In this document: in pieces, positions 23,848 through 30,104 of the stretch | Layout: each line of letters begins with the position of its first letter | Numbering within the stretch: position 1 is the first letter of the stretch | Assembly (NCBI GenBank): GCA_937892255.1 | Contig: CALAUL010000082.1 | Span: 1-30,104, forward strand | Direction of reading: 5' to 3' | DNA: 30,104 bases | From: an uncultured Bacteroidales bacterium | Lineage (GTDB): Bacteria > Bacteroidota > Bacteroidia > Bacteroidales > Marinilabiliaceae | Position numbers and translations under genes: made by a program | Notes under the pieces: generated by a model | The model's input: the letters and a program-made list of their open reading frames with translations, nothing else | Database searches by the model: none | What the model was told of the DNA's origin: nothing

Positions 23848-24558
23848 TTAGAAAACTGTCAATGGAATGGTTATAGCGGTCATGATTCCCATGAGCCCTA
23901 TAGCCATTCCTGCTATTGCACCCTCTAATTGTCCCATTTGCATAGCTCTCGATGTCCCTATGCCATGAGAGGCAGTGCCCATGGCTAATCCTTTGGCAAT
24001 TTTGCTCTTCACTCCTATCGTTTTCAAAAACCAAGGTCCTATGATGGACCCGAATATCCCGCATATCATCACTGAAACTGCTGTTAGAGCCGGCAGACCG
24101 CCTGACATCTCCGACAATACCAATGCTATAGGCATCGTGACAGACTTTGGTTGCATGGATAGCGTTATGACTTCGGGAGCGTTCATCAATCGACAAAAAC
24201 CAATGATGCTGACTACTCCGACAACAGCACCAACAGCCACAACGGATAGTATTGTCAAAACGTTACCCTTGAGGTGATGCGATTGCTTATGAAGAGCATA
24301 ACCTAATGCAACAACGGTAGGGTTTAGCAAGAATGTTATCAAATGACTCTTTTGTGCGTACGTATCGTAGTCGATGTTGAGCAGTAGCAACACCGTTGAA
24401 ACGATAAGAACAGCAATAAGTATAGGAGCTGAAATGGCACGTTGTACACGTCTGTTGATATATGTGCCTATGCCGAAAGCAAATACAGAGAGAGCCAAAA
24501 TAAATGGCTCGCTTGTTATGATAGACTGAACGAAAGTGTCATCAAGCATTTTTATCAT
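23848..24558 (-). CDS. lrgB: LrgB-family membrane protein
   Basis: This 236-residue integral membrane protein has about seven hydrophobic segments and the LrgB family signatures PKSVTMPIALVLSEMSGGLPALTA (about 137-160) and GTASHGIGTSRA (about 194-205). LrgAB/CidAB proteins affect murein hydrolase activity and programmed lysis. In several species they also move small organic acids such as pyruvate or glycolate, as in plant PLGG1. The ATG lies inside the end of lrgA (17-base overlap), which implies translational coupling. A start three codons later is possible. Confidence 0.93.
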   Translation of the reverse strand: MIKMLDDTFVQSIITSEPFILALSVFAFGIGTYINRRVQRAISAPILIAVLIVSTVLLLLNIDYDTYAQKSHLITFLLNPTVVALGYALHKQSHHLKGNVLTILSVVAVGAVVGVVSIIGFCRLMNAPEVITLSMQPKSVTMPIALVLSEMSGGLPALTAVSVMICGIFGSIIGPWFLKTIGVKSKIAKGLAMGTASHGIGTSRAMQMGQLEGAIAGMAIGLMGIMTAITIPLTVF

Positions 24559-24889
24559 GTCCTTTTTCGAATTTGTCCATTAAAAGTCCTACGACAGCCA
24601 TGACAAGCATTGTTGTGAGTATAGTGCCTAAAACCATAGTGATGATGTTCTCTCCTAAAATCTCGTAAGCTGCTATTATGCCGATGCTCGGGGGAAGAAA
24701 CATAATAGCCATGTGCCGAATTAAGAACGTGCACACACCTGCAACCCATTGCTCTTTGACAATACCGAGTTGCAAGGAACAAAACATTAGAATCATTCCG
24801 ATGATATTCCCGGGAATAAATCCGCATATAAAATAGCTCGTAATCTCCCCGATAACTAAAAATATCAATATGATAAGTATCCCTTTCAT
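24542..24889 (-). CDS. lrgA: LrgA/CidA-family holin-like membrane protein
   Basis: This 115-residue protein has four hydrophobic helices (starting GILIILIFLVIGEITSYF) and the family-typical IPGNIIGMILMF and FLPPSIGIIAAYEIL, with a charged tail. It is the partner of LrgB and forms the first gene of the pair. A -7 box at 24915-24922 lies 25 bases upstream. Whether the pair controls lysis or carries organic acids is not shown by the sequence. Confidence 0.92.
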   Translation of the reverse strand: MKGILIILIFLVIGEITSYFICGFIPGNIIGMILMFCSLQLGIVKEQWVAGVCTFLIRHMAIMFLPPSIGIIAAYEILGENIITMVLGTILTTMLVMAVVGLLMDKFEKGHDKNA

Positions 24890-24914
24890 TGTGTGTGATG
24901 GTGTAGAAATGACG

Positions 24915-24922
24915 CAAAGTTA
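24915..24922 (-). promoter_or_regulatory. Candidate -7 box for lrgAB
   Basis: TAACTTTG on the - strand matches TAnnTTTG. No clear -33 element lies 19-21 bases upstream. Confidence 0.5.
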
Positions 24923-24991
24923 GCGATTGTATTTGTTTTATTGGATTTGTTTTTTCATTTTTGTATCGGTATGTAATTTTTACCAAACGTC

Positions 24992-25558
24992 ATGAACGGA
25001 GATATACTAAAACAGATGCGGATAATGTTGAGTATGGCAATGGTTGCTTTGCTGTGCGGATGTGAAAGTATATCAAATCGTTGCGCTATTATGGGGGACT
25101 ATGAGTCGTCGTATGAAGAGAGCTTTCATGACGGTATAGAGTGTAAAGTGCGATGGGATTTTGTGGAGGAGTTTAATCTTTTCACGGTTGATGGCAAGGC
25201 GAAGATGTACATGACATTTATGTTCGATGAACAATTCGAGTTTAAAAATCTCACGTTGGAATATGATGTCATGTTGAGCGGAAAATGGAGTTATGACGGT
25301 GACAGATTGGAAGTCTTGGCGGATACAACGACATTTAAGTATGAATATGTAAAATCAGATGCAACGCGATATACCGAGGAGGCTATGGCTCGTTATCTGC
25401 GCAAACATGTTAAAGATGACTTTATACCTTCGATGCGTAAGAAATTTATAGCGTTAAGCGACAGAAGTATAAAAGTTAAAGCCGTTACGGACTCTTGTGT
25501 TGTGGCTATCGACCCACGTGATGAAAGCGAAGTGAAAATGTTCAAGAAAACTAAATAG
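24992..25558 (+). CDS. Lipoprotein of unknown function
   Basis: This 188-residue protein has a lipoprotein signal with lipobox LCGC and C24 as the lipidated residue. An ATG eight codons later (25016) is an equally possible start. The mature part alternates strands and charged helices (KVRWDFVEEFNLFTVDGKAKMY, LEYDVMLSGKWSYDGDRLEV), a beta-sandwich-like pattern that includes a GKWSYDGDRL element reminiscent of lipocalin-like lipoproteins. I do not recognise the family. It is divergent from lrgA (102 bases) and precedes the activase gene by 153 bases. Confidence 0.72.
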   Translation: MNGDILKQMRIMLSMAMVALLCGCESISNRCAIMGDYESSYEESFHDGIECKVRWDFVEEFNLFTVDGKAKMYMTFMFDEQFEFKNLTLEYDVMLSGKWSYDGDRLEVLADTTTFKYEYVKSDATRYTEEAMARYLRKHVKDDFIPSMRKKFIALSDRSIKVKAVTDSCVVAIDPRDESEVKMFKKTK

Positions 25559-25671
25559 AACATCTTCTTTAAGCAAAAGAATAAGAATTGATTTTTGTTA
25601 TAGCGAGAAAAGGAACACGATAGTAATCTTTTTTATTAGACAATTTGCAGAATTTTGTTCTCTTCTTTTAA

Positions 25672-25679
25672 TATCTTTG
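25672..25679 (+). promoter_or_regulatory. Candidate -7 box for the activase gene
   Basis: TATCTTTG fits TAnnTTTG exactly and lies 32 bases before ATG 25712. TTTG elements exist upstream but at non-standard spacing (14 and 25 bases). Confidence 0.5.
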
Positions 25680-25711
25680 CACATTGAAACAATGGATAAA
25701 AATGTGATGAT

Positions 25712-28700
25712 ATGCAACAATATAGGATTGGTGTTGATGCTGGTTCTACAACGATAAAGTTGGTAGTGCTTGAAAATGAGACAAACAAAGCTGTCTATAC
25801 TTCATATAAACGACATTTTACGGATATACGAACTTGTTTAGAACGACAATTGGACGAGATGTCGAGCCAATTGGGCGAAGATGCACGTTACAGCATAACG
25901 CTCACGGGTTCTGCGGGTATAGGTCTGTCCGAACGTAGTGGAATACCGTTTATACAGGAGGTTATTGCATCGGGTTTGGCTATGAAAGAGTTAGACAAGA
26001 GCGAGTTTACACTTGTCGACTTGGGCGGAGAAGATGCCAAAATGGTATTCTTTCATAAAGATGCAAGTCCTGATATACGAATGAATGGCAGCTGTGCCGG
26101 CGGAACGGGAGCTTTCATCGATCAAATGGCAACATTGCTCAATATGGAGCCCAAACAGATGAGCGACATGGCTCTCAATTATAAACAGCTTTATCCTATA
26201 GCATCACGTTGTGGAGTCTTTGCAAAGACTGATATCCAGAATCTTCTTTCGCGTCGTTTGCCATTGGCAGATATAGCGGCAAGTATCTTTAATGCTGTGG
26301 CAATGCAGACAATGACGACATTGGCACGCGGAGCAGATATCATAACTCCGGTGATGTGTACCGGAGGTCCATTGACCTTCTTGCCGGCTTTGAGAGAAGC
26401 GTTTGTGAGAGTGATGGGATTGAGACATTCTGACCTGATATTACACCCCAACGCAGAGATAACAACGGCACGAGGAGCTGCTCTCTCTGTAGATTGTAGT
26501 AAGTCGTACAGCATAAAAGAGATTTTCGAACTGCTAAATAGAGAGTCTCTCAAAGTCAGCGAACAGTGTATATCTCCACTCTTTTCAGGAGAAGACGAAT
26601 ATGCCTTGTGGCTTAAGGAATTGAAGGTGAAAAGTCTTACACTTCGAGAACTGCGCAGTGGCGAACATTGTGAGGCCTTTTTGGGTATAGATTCAGGTTC
26701 TACTACAACGAAGTTTCTTGTTACAGACATAGATGGCTCAATCCTTTTCAAGATCTATGCTAACAATGACGGCAATCCGTTGTTGAAAGTAGAAGAGGCA
26801 TTGCGCGCCTTTTACTACATGATAGACGAGATAGGCGCAACGGTGACATTTGTAGGCAGTGCTGTTACCGGATATGGCGAAGATCTCATAAAAGCCGCAT
26901 TAAACATCGACTATGGTATCGTAGAGACAATGGCGCACTTTAAAGCAGCTCACTTCGTTGCTAACGATGTCTCTTTTATCCTCGACATAGGAGGACAAGA
27001 TATGAAGTCAATCTTTATTCGCAACGGAGCAGTGGCGAATATCGAACTTAACGAATCTTGTTCTTCCGGTTGTGGCTCGTTCTTGCAGAGTTTTGCCGGA
27101 ATGATGAACATGCAGTTGTCCGATTTTGCATATAAGGCATGTATGGCGAAACGACCGTGCGACCTTGGTACACGTTGTACTGTCTTCATGAACTCAAAAG
27201 TTAAGGAGGCTCTTCGTCAAGATACAGACCCCGGAGATATTGCAGCAGGTTTGGCAATATCGGTGGTGAAGAACTGCCTTTTTAAGGTCTTGAAATTGCA
27301 GAATCTCAACAGGTTGGGTGATACTATCGTGGTACAGGGAGGAACGTTCAAAAACAAAGCTGTACTCCGTGCTCTTGAGCTGTTGTCGGGAAAGAGTGTA
27401 CATACGACAGACTCACCGGAGTTGATGGGAGCTTATGGAGCGGCATTGTACGCTATTGACCAGTATAAGATAGAACCAAAAGAGTCATCGTTCAAGGGAA
27501 GAGAGGTGCTTGATACTCTTGCAAATATTGAGACATCGCTTGTGCAATGTAAAGGTTGTACAAACAACTGTCAGGTTGTGAAATTCCGTTTTCCCAATGG
27601 CAATTTGAGCTTCGCAGGTAATAAGTGTGAGAGAATCTTTCATAGCAAGTCGAAAAGCAGTGTGCAAGGTTACAATCAAGTAGACGAGAAGTATAAATAT
27701 ATTTTCAGAGAAACAGAAGAACGAGTAAGTTCGGGTACGAAGATAGGAATACCGCGTGTGCTGAATATGTTTGAGAATTATCCGTTTTGGAGAACATTGT
27801 TTGTCTCATGTGGCATAACACCTATCCTGTCAGATGAGTCAACTACACAACTCTTTAAGCAGGGTATTTTCTCTATAATGTCGGATAATATCTGTTTCCC
27901 GGCAAAGCTTACCAACGGACATATCATGAACCTTGTCGAAAAGAAAGTCGACCGTATATTCTATCCATTGGTAGTGATGGAGAGTAAAGACCATCAGAGA
28001 GATACCAACTGTTTTAACTGTCCTGTTGTCAGTGGTTATCCGGATGTGATACGTTCGGCTATCAACCCCGAAGCGAAATATGGTATACACTTCGATACAC
28101 CTGTTGTATCATTCAAAGATGAAAAGGCAGTGTACGATAGTTGTTATGCTTATTTGTCGTCTCTTGGTGTCAAACGTCAAGTGATAAAGAGAGCTGTTCG
28201 TAAGGCTTTGGAGGAGAAGCAGAGAGTTAAGTCTCATCTGATAGAGACAGAGAAAGCTATACTTGATAATGCAATAGCAACAGGACGTATGCTCTTTGTC
28301 ATGACAGGTCGTCCTTATCATATTGACCCACTTATTAACCAACGTGTGGCACAGATAGTGACAGACCTTGGTGCTGATGTTATATCTGATGATGTCTTTA
28401 GAGAGGATAAGCTGGAGTGTCTGGAGATGAACTATATCTCACAGTGGACATATCCCAATCGTGTTGTACATGCAGCACATGGTGTGGCACGTCTGCCATA
28501 TAATGTACAACTTATACAGATCAACTCCTTTGGATGCGGTCCTGATTCATTCCTGATGGACGAGGCTTCAAATGTCCTAAACGCAGCGGGTAAGAATCAT
28601 ACAGTGATACGTGTAGATGAGATAAGTTCGCCGGGTTCGGTCCGTTTGCGTTTGCGTTCTCTTATAGAGTCGCTTAAGCAGAGTTATGCAAAAGGTTATA

Positions 28701-29953
28701 AGGCCGAAACATCGGAGTATAGAGCATTGCATAATGCATTTACTGAAAAGGAGAAAAACGAACGTACAGTCGTTATACCTTGGTTCTCAGACTCGTTGTC
28801 ACCGTTCTTCCCAGCATTCTTTAAGAGGTTGGGCTTTAACTTTATGAACTTGCCTAAGCCAAATGAGGAGTCTATACAGATAGGATTACAATACGGACAT
28901 AACGAGGTGTGTTATCCGGCAACATTGGTGTTGGGTGATATAATGAAGTTCTTGCTCAACAATCGTGATAACTTAGATAAGTATGTCGTTGGTATAACAC
29001 AAACAGGAGGACAATGTCGTGCAACTAACTATTTGGCACTTATCAAAAATGCAATGATAACGGCAGGGTTCTCAGATGTGCCTGTTCTCTCTATTAACAC
29101 GGGTACAGCCTATGGTAATGAACAGCCGGCATTTAAAGCAGACTGGAAATTGGCTCTTGCGTTGGCATATAAGGTCGTCCAGTATTCTGAGACACTTGCG
29201 GCGATGTATAGGTCTATGGTTGTGCGAGAAGTCGTTAAGGGAACATCTCAGGCATTGTGGAATAAGTATATACAACTTGGTATTAATGCGGTTGAAGAGA
29301 AAAGGGATAAAGAACTTTTAGACCTCATAGCAAAAGCAATAGACGAGTTTAATGCCATAGAGATAAAGAACGAAAAGCCGCTTGTTGTCGGTCTCATAGG
29401 TGAAATATATATCAAGTATAACAGCTTTGGACAGTTGGGTATCACTCAGTGGTTACAACAACAAGGTATAGAGGTTGTAGTACCATCGCTGATGAGTTTC
29501 TTGCTTCAGAGCTTTGTCAATAATAGGGTAAACCATAATAACAATATCGAGCGCACATCTATTATCGAGCGTACATTTACAAAGGGATTGCAGATGTATA
29601 TAGAGAGCAGAGATCATAGATGGGAGAAACTCAAAGAAAAGTTCCGTTTCTATCGTCCCGAACCAAATATCTTTGAGATAGCCAAAGATGCATCACAAGT
29701 TATCAATCTCGTTAATCAGTTTGGGGAAGGATGGTTGATAGCAGGCGAAGTAATGGAACTAAACCGTTCGGGTATAGATAAAGTTGTTTGTTTGCAGCCG
29801 TTTGGATGTATAGCCAACCATATCGTTGCACGAGGTATTGAAAATCGTTTGCGTAAAGCGTGTCCGAAGATGGGTATGCTGTTCCTCGACATTGACTCAA
29901 GTGTAGCAAAGGTCAATCTTGAGAATCGTCTACACTTCTTAATAGAGAACTAA
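25712..29953 (+). CDS. Giant acyl-CoA dehydratase activase fusion (2x BadF/HgdC ATPase + DUF2229 + HgdB-like)
   Basis: This 1413-residue cytosolic protein joins two ASKHA ATPase domains of the BadF/BcrA/HgdC type. Domain 1 (about 4-262) has the phosphate loop DAGSTTIK, LVDLGGEDAK, C128 in NGSCAGGTG and C167 in SRCGVF. Domain 2 (about 323-583) has DSGSTTTK, LDIGGQDMK, C450 and C454 in ESCSSGCG and C489 in TRCTVF. In HgdC, two such cysteines per subunit hold one [4Fe-4S] cluster across the dimer, so this chain may build it alone. A cysteine cluster follows (C613, C616, C620, C639), then DUF2229 (about 676-890, starting TKIGIPRVL), an FGCGPDSF segment (about 935) and an HgdB-like C-terminal part to 1413. 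HgdC-type proteins use ATP to push one electron to a 2-hydroxyacyl-CoA dehydratase or benzoyl-CoA reductase. The true partner of this long form is unknown. No break is seen. Confidence 0.88.
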   Translation: MQQYRIGVDAGSTTIKLVVLENETNKAVYTSYKRHFTDIRTCLERQLDEMSSQLGEDARYSITLTGSAGIGLSERSGIPFIQEVIASGLAMKELDKSEFTLVDLGGEDAKMVFFHKDASPDIRMNGSCAGGTGAFIDQMATLLNMEPKQMSDMALNYKQLYPIASRCGVFAKTDIQNLLSRRLPLADIAASIFNAVAMQTMTTLARGADIITPVMCTGGPLTFLPALREAFVRVMGLRHSDLILHPNAEITTARGAALSVDCSKSYSIKEIFELLNRESLKVSEQCISPLFSGEDEYALWLKELKVKSLTLRELRSGEHCEAFLGIDSGSTTTKFLVTDIDGSILFKIYANNDGNPLLKVEEALRAFYYMIDEIGATVTFVGSAVTGYGEDLIKAALNIDYGIVETMAHFKAAHFVANDVSFILDIGGQDMKSIFIRNGAVANIELNESCSSGCGSFLQSFAGMMNMQLSDFAYKACMAKRPCDLGTRCTVFMNSKVKEALRQDTDPGDIAAGLAISVVKNCLFKVLKLQNLNRLGDTIVVQGGTFKNKAVLRALELLSGKSVHTTDSPELMGAYGAALYAIDQYKIEPKESSFKGREVLDTLANIETSLVQCKGCTNNCQVVKFRFPNGNLSFAGNKCERIFHSKSKSSVQGYNQVDEKYKYIFRETEERVSSGTKIGIPRVLNMFENYPFWRTLFVSCGITPILSDESTTQLFKQGIFSIMSDNICFPAKLTNGHIMNLVEKKVDRIFYPLVVMESKDHQRDTNCFNCPVVSGYPDVIRSAINPEAKYGIHFDTPVVSFKDEKAVYDSCYAYLSSLGVKRQVIKRAVRKALEEKQRVKSHLIETEKAILDNAIATGRMLFVMTGRPYHIDPLINQRVAQIVTDLGADVISDDVFREDKLECLEMNYISQWTYPNRVVHAAHGVARLPYNVQLIQINSFGCGPDSFLMDEASNVLNAAGKNHTVIRVDEISSPGSVRLRLRSLIESLKQSYAKGYKAETSEYRALHNAFTEKEKNERTVVIPWFSDSLSPFFPAFFKRLGFNFMNLPKPNEESIQIGLQYGHNEVCYPATLVLGDIMKFLLNNRDNLDKYVVGITQTGGQCRATNYLALIKNAMITAGFSDVPVLSINTGTAYGNEQPAFKADWKLALALAYKVVQYSETLAAMYRSMVVREVVKGTSQALWNKYIQLGINAVEEKRDKELLDLIAKAIDEFNAIEIKNEKPLVVGLIGEIYIKYNSFGQLGITQWLQQQGIEVVVPSLMSFLLQSFVNNRVNHNNNIERTSIIERTFTKGLQMYIESRDHRWEKLKEKFRFYRPEPNIFEIAKDASQVINLVNQFGEGWLIAGEVMELNRSGIDKVVCLQPFGCIANHIVARGIENRLRKACPKMGMLFLDIDSSVAKVNLENRLHFLIEN

Positions 29954-29974
29954 TAACAGTCAAAATAGTAAAGT

Positions 29975-30104
29975 ATGCGCATTGATATATTAACTCTCTT
30001 CCCAGCATTGTTTGAAGGGCCATTTACAGAATCGATATTACGACGAGCGCAAGAGGGAGGGCATGTGGAATTGTATACACATGATATTCGTGAATATTCA
30101 AAAG
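29975..30104 (+). CDS. trmD: tRNA (guanine-37-N1)-methyltransferase, N-terminal part (runs off window)
   Basis: The first 43 codons are visible. The opening MRIDILTLFPALFEGPF and the following SILRRAQEGGHVELYTHDIR match the N-terminus of TrmD, which methylates N1 of G37 in tRNAs using S-adenosylmethionine to prevent frameshifting. The trefoil-knot cofactor site lies outside the window. It starts 21 bases after the activase gene, so the two may share a transcript. Confidence 0.93.
   Translation, partial: MRIDILTLFPALFEGPFTESILRRAQEGGHVELYTHDIREYSK

Noticed and set aside
1..30104. CRISPR array, tRNA or rRNA genes
   Set aside because: No regularly spaced repeats were seen (the 21-bp pair is only two copies) and no cloverleaf or rRNA-like segment was noticed by eye; a covariance-model scan was not possible.

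Overview
The window reads as a chromosomal segment of an anaerobic member of the Bacteroidales (phylum Bacteroidota). The grounds are several TAnnTTTG-type -7 promoter boxes of the Bacteroides sigma-ABfr kind, few Shine-Dalgarno sequences, and a set of Bacteroidota-type families: LptD of the Bacteroides type, a DUF6452/DUF6048 pair, DUF4271 next to a HemD-like protein, and a secreted C1B peptidase. The genus cannot be resolved by eye. No rRNA, tRNA, CRISPR array or transposase gene was found.

Region 1 (1-5025) is an accessory defence block: the end of a Fic/Doc (probably RhuM-type) protein, then hsdS, a YhcG/DUF1016 PD-(D/E)XK nuclease, and hsdR. All are on the + strand. hsdM is not in the window and probably lies just upstream. 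The specificity gene is a compositional mosaic, and hsdR looks richer in G+C than the genes to the right. A perfect 21-bp direct repeat sits between the nuclease gene and hsdR.

Region 2 (5026-5659) is a 634-bp gap. It holds a MITE-like unit of about 200 bp with inverted ends, a further copy of the end sequence just after hsdR, a 10-bp inverted repeat and a small perfect dyad. It looks like the right edge of the accessory block.

Region 3 (5660-13714, - strand) carries a lipocalin-like lipoprotein, an lptD-ridA operon closed by a hairpin, and an M23/LysM peptidase gene followed by a SNF2 helicase gene.

Region 4 (14057-19542, + strand) holds a secreted C1B cysteine peptidase, a two-repeat small protein with a clear terminator, an OprO/OprP-like porin, and a WbpA-type UDP-HexNAc dehydrogenase followed by a WbpE-type sugar aminotransferase. 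The last two belong to uronic-acid amino-sugar synthesis for surface polysaccharide.

Region 5 (19644-23214, - strand) is one tight operon: DUF6452 lipoprotein, DUF6048 outer-membrane protein, LOG-family phosphoribohydrolase, DUF4271 membrane protein, HemD-like protein. It ends in an intrinsic terminator.

Region 6 (23485-30104) has a small Spy/CpxP-like secreted protein (+), an lrgA-lrgB pair (-), a lipoprotein (+), a 1413-residue acyl-CoA dehydratase activase fusion (+), and the start of trmD (+). The activase is the most striking protein here. It joins two ASKHA ATPase domains, each keeping the cysteine pair that in dimeric HgdC holds a shared [4Fe-4S] cluster, to DUF2229 and HgdB-like parts.
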